Source of the DNA: Pseudonocardia hydrocarbonoxydans
GTDB taxonomy: Bacteria; Actinomycetota; Actinomycetes; Mycobacteriales; Pseudonocardiaceae
Assembly (NCBI RefSeq): GCF_006539565.1
Contig: NZ_BJNG01000016.1
Coordinates: 1-64,000, forward strand
Direction of reading: 5' to 3'
Length of the DNA stretch: 64,000 bases
This document shows positions 52,759 through 62,836 of the stretch, piece by piece. Made by a program: the position numbers and the translations under genes. The stretch's first letter is position 1. Each line of letters opens with the position of its first letter. Below the pieces are notes generated by a model. The model searched no databases and was not told the DNA's origin. It saw nothing but the letters and a program-made list of their open reading frames with translations.

Positions 52759-53660
52759 GACCGTCGACCGTAGGCGGGTGCGTCGCCGGTGGCCACCGGC
52801 CGCCCGAGCGCGCACCAGTTCGACCACGACCCGACGTAGAGCGCGGCCGGGTCGCCGGCCGGGCGCAGCCCGGCGTGCTCGACGGCGAGCACCAGCGCCG
52901 CGGCCGTGACGCCCGACCCGCAGTAGGCGGCCACCGCGGTGCCGTCGCCGACCCCCAGCGCGGCCAGGAGCTCCGCCATCCGCCCGGGTCCGGGCCAGAA
53001 CCCGTCGGGGCCGGACAGCTCGGCGGCCGGGAGGTTCACCGCGCCGGGGACGTGGCCGGCCACCGGGTCGAGCGGCTCGGTCTCGCCGCGGAAGCGCGGG
53101 CCCGACCGGGCGTCGACGAGCACCCCGCCCGCCTCGACGACGGCCGCGGCCCCGTCGGCGTCGAGCACCGGCATGGCCCCGGGCCGCACCACCACGTCGC
53201 CCGCGACGGGCGGGGTCGGTGCGTCGATGACCGGGAGCCCGGCGGCCACCCATGCCGCCCAGCCCCCGTCGAGCACCTGCACCCGGTCGGCCGGGAGCCC
53301 GGCCCAGCGCAGCAGCCACCAGGCCCGACCGGCCATCGTGACGTCGCCGTGGTCGAGGACGACGACGTGCGAGGAGTCGCGCACCCCGGCGCCGCGCAGC
53401 GCGTCCTGCAGGCGCCCCGGCTCGGGCAGCGGGTGCCTCCCGGCCGGCCCGGGCGCGGACGCGAGGTCGGTGTCGAGGTCGAGGTACACCGACCCGGGGA
53501 CGTGGGAGGCGGCGTACTCCTCGCGCCCCGGAGGTCCGGCGGGGCCCGCCACGGGCGGGCGGCGGACGTCGATCACGACCGGACGCGGCTCCCCGGACGG
53601 CGCGGCGAGGAGGGCGGCCAGCGCGGCGGGACGGATCAGCGGGCTCGTCGGTGCAGGCAC
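52755..53660 (-). CDS. Two-domain thiosulfate/3-mercaptopyruvate sulfurtransferase (rhodanese)
   Basis: 301 residues from a GTG at 53660. The N-terminal inactive rhodanese domain has VVIDVRRPPVAGPAG, EEYAASHVPGSVYLDLDTDL and VVVLDHGDVTMAGRAWWLLR. The C-terminal catalytic domain has LVDARSGPRFRGETEPLDPV, AGHVPGAVNLPAAEL and the loop AAYCGSGVTAAALVLAV, where the Cys (about 247) carries the persulfide. The CGSGVTA loop is the usual variant of the 3-mercaptopyruvate/thiosulfate group. First gene of the operon with acuC and the acetyltransferase; divergent from the IdeR-like gene (90 bp). Confidence 0.9.
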   Translation of the reverse strand: MPAPTSPLIRPAALAALLAAPSGEPRPVVIDVRRPPVAGPAGPPGREEYAASHVPGSVYLDLDTDLASAPGPAGRHPLPEPGRLQDALRGAGVRDSSHVVVLDHGDVTMAGRAWWLLRWAGLPADRVQVLDGGWAAWVAAGLPVIDAPTPPVAGDVVVRPGAMPVLDADGAAAVVEAGGVLVDARSGPRFRGETEPLDPVAGHVPGAVNLPAAELSGPDGFWPGPGRMAELLAALGVGDGTAVAAYCGSGVTAAALVLAVEHAGLRPAGDPAALYVGSWSNWCALGRPVATGDAPAYGRRS

Positions 53661-53750
53661 GACACCATCCTGCCCGCCGCACGGTCCGGGATGCGGGACG
53701 ACCGCGGGTGCGTTGCCCGGATACGATGGACGACGACGAAGGGGCCGAGT

Positions 53751-54458
53751 GTGAACGAGCTCATCGATACCACCGAGATGTACCTCCGCACGATCTACGA
53801 GCTGGAGGAGGAAGGCGTCGTGCCGCTGCGGGCACGGATCGCCGAGCGGCTGGGCCAGAGCGGCCCGACCGTGAGCCAGACCGTCGCGCGCATGGAGCGC
53901 GACGGGTTGGTGGTGGTGGCGGGTGACCGCCACCTGGAGCTGACCGACGCGGGCCGTTCGCGGGCCGTGGCCGTGATGCGCAAGCACCGCCTGGCCGAGC
54001 GCCTGCTCACCGACGTGATCGGTCTGGAGTGGGAGCTGGTGCACGCCGAGGCGTGCCGCTGGGAGCACGTGATGAGCGACGCCGTGGAGCGCAAGCTCGT
54101 GGCCCTGCTCGACAACCCCACGATCTCCCCGTACGGCAACCCCATCCCCGGCCTCGACGAGCTGGCGCAGCACCGCACCGCCCCCGGTGGGCCGCCCACC
54201 CTGGAGGTGGGCCTGCAGCGGCTCGACGAGTTCGCCCGCCGCGGCGGGGGCACCGTGGAGGTGCGGCGGATCGCCGAGCACGTGCAGATGGACGCCACGC
54301 TGATGGCGGAGCTGAAGGGGTCGGGCATCGTGCCCGGCCACGACGTGGAGGTGCACTCCATCTCCCGCTTCGGTGACGCCGTGCCGGTCACCTCCGAGGG
54401 CGAGGGCTCGTCGGTGGCCCCCCTCATCGCGCACGCGGTGCTGGTGCGGGCGAGGTAG
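53751..54458 (+). CDS. ideR: DtxR/IdeR-family metal-dependent transcriptional regulator
   Basis: 235 residues from GTG 53751, reading MNELIDTTEMYLRTIYELEE. HTH: RIAERLGQSGPTVSQTVARM and ERDGLVVVAGDRHLELTDAG. Metal-site and dimer region: AVMRKHRLAERLLTDVIGLE, LVHAEACRWEHVMSDAVERK (Cys, His, Glu ligands as in DtxR). A C-terminal SH3-like domain (about 155-235) is present. It fits IdeR, the iron-dependent repressor/activator of actinobacteria, better than MntR, which lacks the SH3 domain. A TACGAT -10 hexamer occurs at 53722-53727. galE follows 51 bp later on the same strand, the arrangement I associate with related genomes. Confidence 0.9.
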   Translation: MNELIDTTEMYLRTIYELEEEGVVPLRARIAERLGQSGPTVSQTVARMERDGLVVVAGDRHLELTDAGRSRAVAVMRKHRLAERLLTDVIGLEWELVHAEACRWEHVMSDAVERKLVALLDNPTISPYGNPIPGLDELAQHRTAPGGPPTLEVGLQRLDEFARRGGGTVEVRRIAEHVQMDATLMAELKGSGIVPGHDVEVHSISRFGDAVPVTSEGEGSSVAPLIAHAVLVRAR

Positions 54459-54509
54459 TCCGGTCGTGGGACGGTGTGCTCGCCCCCACCCCGTCCCCTG
54501 AGGAGTCCT

Positions 54510-55472
54510 GTGAAGCTGCTCGTCACCGGCGGCGCCGGCTACATCGGCAGCGTGTGCGCCGCCCACCTGCTCGCCGCGGGCCACGACGTCACCGTGCTCG
54601 ACGACCTGTCGACCGGCCACCGCGACGCCGTGCCCGACGGCGCGGAGTTCGTGGAGGGCGAGGTCGGCGAGGCGTCCGGTGACGTGCTCGCGGCCGGCTT
54701 CGACGGCGTGCTGCACTTCGCCGCGCGCTCGCTGGTGGGCGAGTCCGTGCAGCACCCCGAGCGCTACTGGACCGGCAACGTGGTGGCCTCGCTGCGGCTG
54801 CTGGAGGCGATCCGCGCCCACCGCACCCCGCGGCTGGTGTTCTCCTCCACCGCCGCCACCTACGGCGAGCCCGAGCAGGTGCCGATCCGGGAGGACGCGC
54901 CTGCGCGCCCGACCAACCCCTACGGCGCGAGCAAGCTGGCCATCGACCACGCCATCACCTCCTACGCCGACGCCCACGGGCTGGCCGCGGTGAGCCTGCG
55001 GTACTTCAACGTGGGCGGCGCGCACGGGCGCTACGGCGAGCGGCACCGCACCGAGACCCACCTCATCCCGATCGTGCTGCAGGTGGCCGCCGGGCAACGC
55101 GAGTCGGTGCAGGTCTACGGCGAGGACTGGCCCACCCCCGACGGCACGTGCATCCGCGACTACGTGCACGTCGACGACCTGGCCTCGGCGCACCTGCTCG
55201 CGCTCGCCCACGCCACGCCCGGCACCCACGCGATCTACAACCTGGGCAGCGGCACCGGCTTCTCGGTGCGCGAGGTCATCGACGCCTGCCGCGAGGTGAC
55301 CGGGCACCCGATCCCCGCGGTGGCCGCACCCCGCCGCGACGGCGACCCGGCCGTGCTCGTGGCCTCCAGCGACGCGATCTCCGCCACGCTGGGCTGGTCG
55401 CGGGCGCACACCGGGCTGCACTCGATCGTGGCCGACGCCTGGCGCTTCGCCCAGGAGCGGCTCCCCGTCTGA
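54510..55472 (+). CDS. galE: UDP-glucose 4-epimerase
   Basis: 320 residues from a GTG with AGGAG 4 nt upstream. Extended short-chain dehydrogenase: NAD-binding [40 protein letters not shown], catalytic Ser/Thr in [28 protein letters not shown] (YxxxK), and the epimerase-specific [19 protein letters not shown] and [20 protein letters not shown]. It interconverts UDP-glucose and UDP-galactose for cell-wall arabinogalactan and galactose use. Confidence 0.95.
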   Translation: MKLLVTGGAGYIGSVCAAHLLAAGHDVTVLDDLSTGHRDAVPDGAEFVEGEVGEASGDVLAAGFDGVLHFAARSLVGESVQHPERYWTGNVVASLRLLEAIRAHRTPRLVFSSTAATYGEPEQVPIREDAPARPTNPYGASKLAIDHAITSYADAHGLAAVSLRYFNVGGAHGRYGERHRTETHLIPIVLQVAAGQRESVQVYGEDWPTPDGTCIRDYVHVDDLASAHLLALAHATPGTHAIYNLGSGTGFSVREVIDACREVTGHPIPAVAAPRRDGDPAVLVASSDAISATLGWSRAHTGLHSIVADAWRFAQERLPV

Positions 55473-55477
55473 GCCGC

Positions 55478-56476
55478 TCACCGGCCGGTGCCCAGCAGGT
55501 GCGCCCGGAGCTCCTCGGGCCGCACCGGAACCGACGCGGCCGACCGCAGCAGCCGTGCCAGCCGGTGCCCGGGCCAGGCGCGCTCGGCCCGGTCGAGCGC
55601 GACGTTGGCCAGCGCGCCCTCCCCGCGCAGCAGCGCGCAGGCGGCGAGCAACGCGGCGGGCTCGGCGGCCTCGGGGTCGGGCAGCTCCCGGCACAGCGCC
55701 GCCCACAGCGTCTCCCCGCCGGCGAGACCGGGGTGGGCCTCCCGGGCGCAGCGCAGCAGCACCGCGTCGCGCACGGTCGGGCGGGTGAGCGCCGCGGCCA
55801 GGGCGAGCGCGCGGGGGTCGTCGATCACGCACCGGCCCGCGGCGGCGTCGGCGAGGGCGGTGTCGAGCACCGCGAGATGGCGGGCGTCGTCATCGGGGAG
55901 GGCGGCGTCGAAAGGGTCGGCGGCCAGCAGCCGCTCGCGGCGGCGGATCCGTACCCCGTCGACGGGCTCGACGAGCCGTTCGAGCTCCGCACGGCTCCCG
56001 CGCAGGACGCTGCCCGCCACCACCGCGGCGGCGGCGAACTCGGTGCCCGCCGGATCGGCCAGCACCCCGGTGCACGCGCACTCCCCGAAGCAGCCCCACC
56101 GGCCTCCCGCGTCGGTGTGCTCGGCCCACAGCGCCGTGTGCAGCGTGATCCCGTGGTCGTCGAGCAGGTCGGCCGCCGCGTCGAGCACGTCGGTGCGCCC
56201 CCGCGCCCGGGCCCCCACGACGACGACCGCGGCACCGGCCGGGTCGTCGGAGCAGAGCGTGGCCACGGCGTGCGCGACGACGTCGTGGACGTGCGCCGGG
56301 GGCGGCAGGTCGACGCGCAGCGTCAACCCGATGCGGCGGCCCGACGGGCCCCCGGTGGCGACGAGCACGAGCGACTCGCGGGGCCGGAAGCCCAAGACGA
56401 CGGGCACGGCGGCGACGAGGTCGGCCGGGTGGCCCAGGCGCAGCAGGGTCGGTGCGGTGGCGGGGGTGGAGGTCAT
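55478..56476 (-). CDS. DUF4192 family protein
   Basis: 332 residues. The actinobacterial DUF4192 pattern is visible from the start: LLRLGHPADLVAAVPVVLGF, RPRESLVLVATGGPSGRRIG and VVVVGARARGRTDVLDAAAD, then WGCFGECACTGVLADPAGTE and the C-terminal helical half with CALLRGEGALANVALDRAER. Function unknown; soluble. It is convergent with galE (5-bp gap) and divergent from sthA. Confidence 0.85.
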   Translation of the reverse strand: MTSTPATAPTLLRLGHPADLVAAVPVVLGFRPRESLVLVATGGPSGRRIGLTLRVDLPPPAHVHDVVAHAVATLCSDDPAGAAVVVVGARARGRTDVLDAAADLLDDHGITLHTALWAEHTDAGGRWGCFGECACTGVLADPAGTEFAAAAVVAGSVLRGSRAELERLVEPVDGVRIRRRERLLAADPFDAALPDDDARHLAVLDTALADAAAGRCVIDDPRALALAAALTRPTVRDAVLLRCAREAHPGLAGGETLWAALCRELPDPEAAEPAALLAACALLRGEGALANVALDRAERAWPGHRLARLLRSAASVPVRPEELRAHLLGTGR

Positions 56477-56662
56477 GGCGCCAGCGTCGGGACCGGCCCG
56501 GCCCGACGCCACCGCATGATCGACATCCTGTGGACGGCGGGGCGGCCCGGGCGCCGGGAGCCCCCGATGTGGACAGCCGCACCTCGCCGGCGCGGAACTG
56601 TCGCCGCGCACTGTTAACCTCCCGCGCTTGCCCGCCGCGCGCCGGGCCGCGACGCTGGCCCG

Positions 56663-58087
56663 GTGAGCGAGCGGACTGGTGCCTACGACTACGACCTGCT
56701 GGTGATCGGATCCGGACCGGGAGGCCAGAAAGCCGCCATCGCGGCGGCCAAGCTGGGCAAACGGGTCTGTGTGGCCGAGCGGCGGCACATGATGGGCGGG
56801 GTGTGCGTCAACACCGGCACCATCCCGTCGAAGACGCTGCGCGAGGCCGTCCTCTACCTCACCGGGTTCGCCCAGCGCGACATGTACGGCGCGAGCTACC
56901 GCGTGAAGTCCGAGATCACCATCTCCGACCTGCTGGCCCGCACCCAGCACGTCGTCGGCCGCGAGGTCGAGGTCATCCGCAACCAGCTGATGCGCAACCA
57001 CGTCGACCTGCTCGGGGGCACCGCGCGGTTCGTCGACGCGCACACCGTCGCCGTCGAGGGCGAGGCCCGCGGCGACCACAACACCGTCACCGCCGAGAAC
57101 ATCGTCATCGCCACCGGCACCCGCCCGGCGCGGCCCGCGGAGGTGGAGTTCGACGCCGACCACGTGATGGACTCCGACGGCGTGCTGGACATGAAGCGGG
57201 TCCCCGGGTCGATGGTCGTGGTCGGGGCGGGGGTCATCGGCATCGAGTACGCGTCGATGTTCGCCGCGCTCGGCACGCGCGTCACGGTCGTCGAGAAGCG
57301 GCCGCGGATGCTCGAGTTCTGCGATCCCGAGGTCGTCGAGTCGCTGAAGTTCCACCTGCGCGACCAGGCCGTCACCTTCCGCTTCGGCGAGGAGGTGGAG
57401 AAGGTCGAGATCACGCCGAAGGGCACCGTCACGAGCCTGGCCAGCGGGAAGCGGATCGCCGCCGACATGGTCATGTACTCGGCGGGGCGCCAGGGCGTCA
57501 CCGACGAGCTCGACCTGGAGAAGGCCGGGCTGCAGGCCGACCGGCGCGGCCGCATCAGCGTCGACGGCCGGTACCGCACCTCGGTGCCGCACATCTTCGC
57601 GGTCGGCGACGTCATCGGGTTCCCCGCGCTGGCCGCCACGAGCATGGACCAGGGCCGCCTCGCCGCCTACCACGCGTTCGACGAACCGGTCCGCGAGCTG
57701 CAGGAGCTGCAGCCGATCGGCATCTACACCGTCCCCGAGATCTCCTACTGCGGCCGGACCGAGGAGGAGCTGACGGCGGGCTCGGTGCCCTACGAGGTCG
57801 GTGTCTCGCGCTACCGCGAGCTCGCACGGGGCGCCATCGTCGGCGACTCCTACGGGATGCTCAAGCTGCTGGTCTCGACGCAGGACCGCACGCTGCTCGG
57901 CGTGCACGTGTTCGGCTCCGGCGCCACCGACCTCGTGCACATCGGCCAGGCGATCATGGGGTGCGGCGGCACCGTCGACTATCTGGTGGACACGGTGCTC
58001 AACTACCCGACGCTGTCGGAGGCCTACAAGGTGGCGGCGCTCGACGTCACCAACAAGATCCGGGCGCTGGAGGCGTTCTCGGGCTAG
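56663..58087 (+). CDS. sthA: Soluble (Si-specific) NAD(P) transhydrogenase
   Basis: 474 residues from GTG 56663. FAD site [20 protein letters not shown]; the usual redox motif reads [15 protein letters not shown], so C48 is kept but the second Cys is Thr (T53). That is characteristic of SthA, which passes hydride between NADPH and NAD without a disulfide. NAD(P) site [23 protein letters not shown] contact [21 protein letters not shown]-terminal dimer domain [20 protein letters not shown]. It balances NADPH and NADH. Its stop overlaps the convergent M23 gene by 4 nt. Confidence 0.9.
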   Translation: MSERTGAYDYDLLVIGSGPGGQKAAIAAAKLGKRVCVAERRHMMGGVCVNTGTIPSKTLREAVLYLTGFAQRDMYGASYRVKSEITISDLLARTQHVVGREVEVIRNQLMRNHVDLLGGTARFVDAHTVAVEGEARGDHNTVTAENIVIATGTRPARPAEVEFDADHVMDSDGVLDMKRVPGSMVVVGAGVIGIEYASMFAALGTRVTVVEKRPRMLEFCDPEVVESLKFHLRDQAVTFRFGEEVEKVEITPKGTVTSLASGKRIAADMVMYSAGRQGVTDELDLEKAGLQADRRGRISVDGRYRTSVPHIFAVGDVIGFPALAATSMDQGRLAAYHAFDEPVRELQELQPIGIYTVPEISYCGRTEEELTAGSVPYEVGVSRYRELARGAIVGDSYGMLKLLVSTQDRTLLGVHVFGSGATDLVHIGQAIMGCGGTVDYLVDTVLNYPTLSEAYKVAALDVTNKIRALEAFSG

Positions 58088-58971
58088 GTCAGGCCGATCC
58101 CGCGCTCGTCGAGCCACGGGCGGGGGTTGACCTTCGTGCCGCCCGGGGTGACGACCTCGAAGTGCAGGTGGGGGCCGGTGGAACGGCCCTCGTTGCCGAC
58201 CTCGGCGATGACCTCGCCCGCCGACACCGACTCGCCCACGCTCACCAGCGAGCGGCTGATGTGGCCGTAGACGGTGACCGTGCCGTCGTCGTGGCGCACC
58301 CGGACCCACTGGCCGAAGCCGCTGGCCGGGCCGGAGTCGATCACGGTGCCGTCGAGCGGCACCCGGATCGGGGTGCCGATCGGGGCGGCGATGTCGAGGC
58401 CCTGGTGGGAGGTGCCCCAGCGGGCGCCGAACCCGGAGGTGATCCGGCCGACGACCATCTGCACGCCCCCGGCGACCGACGCGACGGCCGACTCGGCGAG
58501 GCGCGCCTCCTCGGCGACCCTGGCCTCCTCGGCCAGCCGCGCCTCCTCCGCGGCCCGCGCGGCCTGCTCGGCGGCGACGCGCTGCACCTCGGCGGCCTTC
58601 ACCAGGTCGGCCGCGCCGACCACCTGCGGTTCGGGCGCCACCGGGGCGACGGCCGGGACCGGCTGGGCGACCAGCGGGAGGGCCGCCTGCGCGACGGGCG
58701 CACCGGGCGTCAGCAGCTCGCCGAGGCCGACGCGCAGGACGTTGGCCCCGTCGGCGGCGGCGGGCAGGGCCTGGGACAGCGCCATCTGCCCGGCCGCGGC
58801 GAGCGCGCTGCCGGCGACGGCGAGCGCGACGAGCCGGGTGGGGCCGGACACGGAGTCGGGCAGGGCGAGGGAGCGACCCGCCGCCACACCGGCTCCCGCT
58901 GCCGCCGGGGAGCTCGGCAGCGGGAGCGCGAGGTGTGTGCGACGGCGCTGGGGGGAGCGGTGCCGAGACAC
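58084..58971 (-). CDS. M23-family (LytM-type) peptidoglycan endopeptidase
   Basis: 295 residues: a basic N-terminus, a membrane-anchor or signal segment at about 44-70 ([19 protein letters not shown]), a Pro/Ala/Val-rich spacer, a coiled coil of (E/A)EARLAE repeats (about 130-160), and the LytM domain (about 170-285). Zinc ligands lie in [15 protein letters not shown] and [13 protein letters not shown]; all are present, so it should be an active glycine/DAP-peptide cross-link hydrolase. The coiled coil suggests control by a partner, as for EnvC or RipA types. Confidence 0.9.
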   Translation of the reverse strand: MSRHRSPQRRRTHLALPLPSSPAAAGAGVAAGRSLALPDSVSGPTRLVALAVAGSALAAAGQMALSQALPAAADGANVLRVGLGELLTPGAPVAQAALPLVAQPVPAVAPVAPEPQVVGAADLVKAAEVQRVAAEQAARAAEEARLAEEARVAEEARLAESAVASVAGGVQMVVGRITSGFGARWGTSHQGLDIAAPIGTPIRVPLDGTVIDSGPASGFGQWVRVRHDDGTVTVYGHISRSLVSVGESVSAGEVIAEVGNEGRSTGPHLHFEVVTPGGTKVNPRPWLDERGIGLT

Positions 58972-59402
58972 AACCTTTTCCTTCCGGATCGTCGCGGCCC
59001 GGGGACGTTCCCGTCGGGGGGCGGGCGGACCGCTGGGGAGTGCGGTCCGTCGTCCGGTGCTGTGACCGGGCCGTTATCGATCCGAGACGACGTTAACCGA
59101 GCCCGGCCGCCCGGAACCCCGGGCGGTGCGGAACTGAGGTCGTCGGCCCACGGGGCGCGCCGAGCGGCAGGAACGGCGTGTCCGGCCCGACACGCCGGGT
59201 GAACCCCCGTCCGTTCACCGCAGCGACCCGGCCCGTCCCCCGTCGGCGTCACCCGGTGACCGGTCCGGACGGCGCGCGGAGGCCGCGGTACCGGCGAACG
59301 GAGCAGCCCCGGCGGTCACCCGTCGTGCCCGGCGCGGCGGGCGGCCGTCCACCGGTGATCCGGAGTGCCGCGCCCGCCCGCGTCAAGCCGACGCGGGCGG
59401 GG
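58972..59402. other. 431-bp intergenic region with several hairpins
   Basis: Lies upstream of the M23 gene and downstream of the ferredoxin oxidoreductase gene. It holds CCGCCCGG-AACC-CCGGGCGG (59107-59126), CGGCGTGTC-CGGCCC-GACACGCCG (59174-59197), GTCACC-C-GGTGAC (about 59249-59261) and the terminator at 59373-59401. I see no coding sequence. Actinobacterial cell-wall hydrolase genes often have a ydaO-type (cyclic-di-AMP) riboswitch; its conserved GGTGAATC-type core was not found here. Confidence 0.5.
59373..59401 (-). terminator. Probable intrinsic terminator of the ferredoxin oxidoreductase gene
   Basis: A perfect 12-bp stem, CCCGCCCGCGTC (59373-59384) and GACGCGGGCGGG (59390-59401), with loop AAGCC, starts one nucleotide after the stop codon at 59403-59405. 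The short U-tract of classical terminators is missing, as is common in actinobacteria. Confidence 0.7.
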
Positions 59403-62400
59403 TCACAGGCCGAGCTCGGCCAGCCGCTCCCGGTAGCGCGCCACGTTCGCCAGCTTGACGTCCTCGTAGCCGCGGACCAGGTCGGCCGCCTGCGCCGCGG
59501 CGACGGCGGTGGCGTGGTTGTCGGCCGTCAGACCGGCCGCGAGGCGCAGGACCATGGCGCGGTAGCCGTCGCGCAGCTCGCGCTCCAGGCGGCGGACCTC
59601 CGTGCGGCCGAACGGGTCGAGCGGGGTGCCGCGCAGCACCCGGCCACGGGCCAGCGTGGCGAGCACCGGCCGCATCCACGGCCCGAACGCGATCTTGCGC
59701 TGCCGACCCAGCGACTTGAGGACCGGCGGGTGCAGCCGGTAGCGCCGCCGCTCGCCGCCGGGGACCTCGGCGGCGAGTGCCGCCTCGAAGGCCGGGTCGG
59801 TGAGCAGCCGGGCCACCTCGTACTCGTCCTTGTAGGCGGTGAGCTTGTGCAACCCGCGGGCGACGGCCTCGCTGAAGGCGGTGTCGTCGCCGAGCGCGCG
59901 CTCGGCCCGCCACGCCGTCTGCACGTCGCGGACGTAGGCCCGCGCGGTGCGGACGCCCTGGTAGCCGACGAGCTGCGCCGCCCGGATCCCGGTCAGGCGG
60001 CGGGTCTCCCCCGCGAGCTCGCCCAGGTCCTCGAACACGGCCGGGGCGGGCGCTGCCACCGAACCGGTGGCGGCCGCGAACGCCGCCGGGTCGGCGACGG
60101 CGACGCGCCCCCAGCGGAACGCCGCGGTGTTCACCGCGACCGCCACGCCGTTGAGCTCGATCGCCCACTCGATCGACGCGGCCGTGAGCGGCAGCGCGCC
60201 GGACTGGTACGCCGCGCCGACGACGAGCAGGTTGGCCGGCATGGCGTCGCCGAACAGGGCGTTCGCGGCGGCCTGGGCGTCGAGCGCCACCACTGCACGG
60301 GACGTGCCGGCGATCCGGGCCACCAGCGCGTCGACGTCGGGGGCGGCGACCGAGGCGTCGCGCACCATCGCGCCGGTGGGCACCGCGCCGGTGGAGACGA
60401 CGGCCAGCGTGTGCTCGGGCGAGGCGTAGCCGAGGTGGCGGCCGTCGGCGCCGACCAGGGCGTCGAAGGCCAGGTAGGCGCCCGCGGTGCCCGCGCCGAC
60501 GCGGTTGGCCGGTCCGAGCGCCGCGGCGTCGGCGGCGATCCGCAGGTGCGAGGTGACGGGGCCGGCCTTCTGGGAGAGCCCGGTCTGGTCGACGCCGTGC
60601 ACCGCGCGCCCGTCGCGGACCGCGGCCGAGGCCAGCACCTGGTTGACGGTGACGATGCCGGTGCCGCCGATGCCGGCGAGGAACAGGTCGCCGGAGGTCG
60701 GGGAATCGACGTCGGGGACCGCCGGGGGTTCGCGCCGCTCCGGGCGGGTGGCCGAGACCCCCGGCGGCAGCTCCACCGTGACGAACGACGGGCAGTCGCC
60801 GTCGAGGCAGGAGTAGTCGGTGTTGCAGGAGGTCTGGTCGATGCGGGTCTTGCGCCCGAACTCGGTGTCGACGGGCTGCACCGACAGGCAGTTGCTCTTC
60901 ACCCCGCAGTCGCCGCAGCCCTCGCAGACCGCCTCGTTGATGACGACGCGGGTCGGCCGGACCGCGAGCGTCCCGCGCTTGCGCAGCCGCCGGGACTCCG
61001 CGGCGCAGCGCTGGTCGTAGACCAGCACGGACACGCCCTCGACCGACGCCAGCACGCGCTGCGCCTCGTCGAACCGGTCGCGGTGCCACAGGTCGACCCC
61101 GGCCGGCAGTGGGGACAGGGCCCGGTAGCGCTCCGGCTCGTCGGCGCACACGATGATCTTCCGGACGCCCTCGGCCAGCAGCTTGGTGGCCAGCTGCGGC
61201 ACCTCCAGGCCGCCCTCGGCGTCCTGTCCGCCGGTCATCGCGACGGCGCGGTTGTAGAGCAGCTTGTAGGTGATCGAGACACCGGCGGCGACGCAGGCCT
61301 GGATCGCGAGCTGCCCGGAGTGGGCGAACGTGCCGTCGCCCATGTTCTGGTACATGTGCCCGGCCTCGGTGAACGGCGACTGGCCGATCCACTGCGCGCC
61401 CTCGCCGCCCATCTGGGTGATCGAGGTGACCTCGCTGGCCGGCCGGTGCGTCAGCGCCACCATCGCGTGGCAGCCGATCCCGCCGCCCGCGACCGCGCCG
61501 TCGGGCACCACCGTCGAGCGGTTGTGCGGGCAGCCGGAGCAGAAGTACGGCGTGCGGGCGACGGGCAGCAGCTCCAGCTTCGGCGGCTCGCGCCGCTCCG
61601 GGGCCAGCTCGACCCGCCCGGCCAGCACGCGGCGCAGCGGCCCGGCCAGCGCGCCCGCCGTCAGCTCCCCCGCCTCGGGGACGAGCGGTCGCCCGTCGGC
61701 GTCGGTCGAGCCCAGGACGGCGGGGGCGTCGGGCTGCCCGTAGAGGGCGTCCCGCACCGCGGCCTCGACGAACGACGACTTCTCCTCGACGACGAGCACC
61801 GTGTCCAGCCCGCGCGCGAACCCGCGCAGCCGCCCGCGGTCCAGCGGGTGCACCATGCCCAGGCGCAGCAGCGAGATCCCCGCGCGGCGGCAGCCGTCGT
61901 CGTCGAGCCCGAGGTCGGCGAGCGCCTGGCGGACGTCGGTGAACGCCTTGCCCGCGGCCACCACACCGATCCGCGCGTCCGGCGCCGCCACCTCCACGAC
62001 GTCGATCGGGTTCGCCGCCAGGAACGCCCGCAACATCGCCCAGCGCGGCCCGTACATCTGCGCCTCGGCCTCCAGCGAGCCGGGCGGGGCGAGCATCGGG
62101 AACTGCCGGTACTCCCACGGCCTCCCGTCCCACTCGATCTCCGGGACGGTGATGTCGACGTCGCCGCACGACCCGTCGACGGTGAACAGGCCGTCGGCGA
62201 CGTCGGCGGTGATTTTCATGCCCACCCACATGCCCGACGCCCGCGACATCGCCACGCCGTAGCGGCCCAGCCGCACGATCTCCTCCGCCGTGCCCGGGTA
62301 GAGGACGGGCAGGCCGAACCCGGCCAGGGTGCGCTCGCTAATGCACGGGATGGTCGAGGACTTGCAGCTCGGGTCGTCACCGGCCAGGACCAGGACGCCG

Positions 62401-62828
62401 CCGCGGGGGTGCGCGCCGCACATGTTGCCGTGCCGCAGCGGGTCGCCCGCCCGGTCGACGCCGGGCGCCTTGCCGTACCAGACGCCGACGGCCCCGTCGA
62501 CGGTGCGCGGGTGGCCGGGCACCTCGACCTGGCTGCCCCAGACCGCCGTGGCGGCCAGCTCCTCGTTGACGCCCGGGACCAGCGTCAGCCCGGCGTTCTC
62601 GCGCAGCTCCGCCGCGCGGGCGAGGGTCTGGTCGAGCCCGCCGAGCGGGCTGCCCTGGTAGCCGGAGACGAACGACGCGGTGCGCAAGCCCGCCGCGGCG
62701 TCGGCGGCGTGCTGCTCCACGAGCATCCGCGCGATGGCCTGGACACCCGTCAGCAGGACGGGCCCGGCCCCGGCGCGGTACCGCGAGGCGAGCTCGAAGT
62801 CGACGGGGCGGGAGTCCTGCAGCGTCAT
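59403..62828 (-). CDS. Indolepyruvate:ferredoxin oxidoreductase-family protein (single-chain 2-oxoacid oxidoreductase)
   Basis: 1141 residues joining all catalytic parts. N-terminal pyrimidine-binding/PFOR-like region: LLTGVQAIARMLVEQHAADA, FVSGYQGSPLGGLDQTLARA. Thiamine-diphosphate domain: YFCSGCPHNRSTVVPDGAV, AGGGIGCHAMVALTHRPASE, MGDGTFAHSGQLAIQACV (GDG motif near 494). Cys-rich stretch CEGCGDCGVKSNC and a further Cys set SCNTDYSCLDGDC (about 630-675), likely for an iron-sulfur cluster. C-terminal gamma-type domain: FLAGIGGTGIVTVNQVLASA. It oxidatively decarboxylates aryl or branched 2-oxoacids to acyl-CoA with ferredoxin as acceptor. The IclR-type gene just upstream (8 bp) probably controls it. 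Confidence 0.9.
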   Translation of the reverse strand: MTLQDSRPVDFELASRYRAGAGPVLLTGVQAIARMLVEQHAADAAAGLRTASFVSGYQGSPLGGLDQTLARAAELRENAGLTLVPGVNEELAATAVWGSQVEVPGHPRTVDGAVGVWYGKAPGVDRAGDPLRHGNMCGAHPRGGVLVLAGDDPSCKSSTIPCISERTLAGFGLPVLYPGTAEEIVRLGRYGVAMSRASGMWVGMKITADVADGLFTVDGSCGDVDITVPEIEWDGRPWEYRQFPMLAPPGSLEAEAQMYGPRWAMLRAFLAANPIDVVEVAAPDARIGVVAAGKAFTDVRQALADLGLDDDGCRRAGISLLRLGMVHPLDRGRLRGFARGLDTVLVVEEKSSFVEAAVRDALYGQPDAPAVLGSTDADGRPLVPEAGELTAGALAGPLRRVLAGRVELAPERREPPKLELLPVARTPYFCSGCPHNRSTVVPDGAVAGGGIGCHAMVALTHRPASEVTSITQMGGEGAQWIGQSPFTEAGHMYQNMGDGTFAHSGQLAIQACVAAGVSITYKLLYNRAVAMTGGQDAEGGLEVPQLATKLLAEGVRKIIVCADEPERYRALSPLPAGVDLWHRDRFDEAQRVLASVEGVSVLVYDQRCAAESRRLRKRGTLAVRPTRVVINEAVCEGCGDCGVKSNCLSVQPVDTEFGRKTRIDQTSCNTDYSCLDGDCPSFVTVELPPGVSATRPERREPPAVPDVDSPTSGDLFLAGIGGTGIVTVNQVLASAAVRDGRAVHGVDQTGLSQKAGPVTSHLRIAADAAALGPANRVGAGTAGAYLAFDALVGADGRHLGYASPEHTLAVVSTGAVPTGAMVRDASVAAPDVDALVARIAGTSRAVVALDAQAAANALFGDAMPANLLVVGAAYQSGALPLTAASIEWAIELNGVAVAVNTAAFRWGRVAVADPAAFAAATGSVAAPAPAVFEDLGELAGETRRLTGIRAAQLVGYQGVRTARAYVRDVQTAWRAERALGDDTAFSEAVARGLHKLTAYKDEYEVARLLTDPAFEAALAAEVPGGERRRYRLHPPVLKSLGRQRKIAFGPWMRPVLATLARGRVLRGTPLDPFGRTEVRRLERELRDGYRAMVLRLAAGLTADNHATAVAAAQAADLVRGYEDVKLANVARYRERLAELGL

Positions 62829-62836
62829 GGCGCTCC

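Noticed and set aside
56663-58087. Loss of a catalytic cysteine in the flavoprotein with CVNTGT
   Set aside because: Thr in place of the second Cys is normal for SthA-type transhydrogenases, which do not use a disulfide, so this is not a defect.
58972-59280. ydaO-type (cyclic-di-AMP) riboswitch before the M23 peptidase gene
   Set aside because: Such elements precede many actinobacterial cell-wall hydrolase genes, but the conserved core (GGTGAATC-like and the paired GGGGAA segments) is not present on the minus strand here; only simple hairpins are seen.
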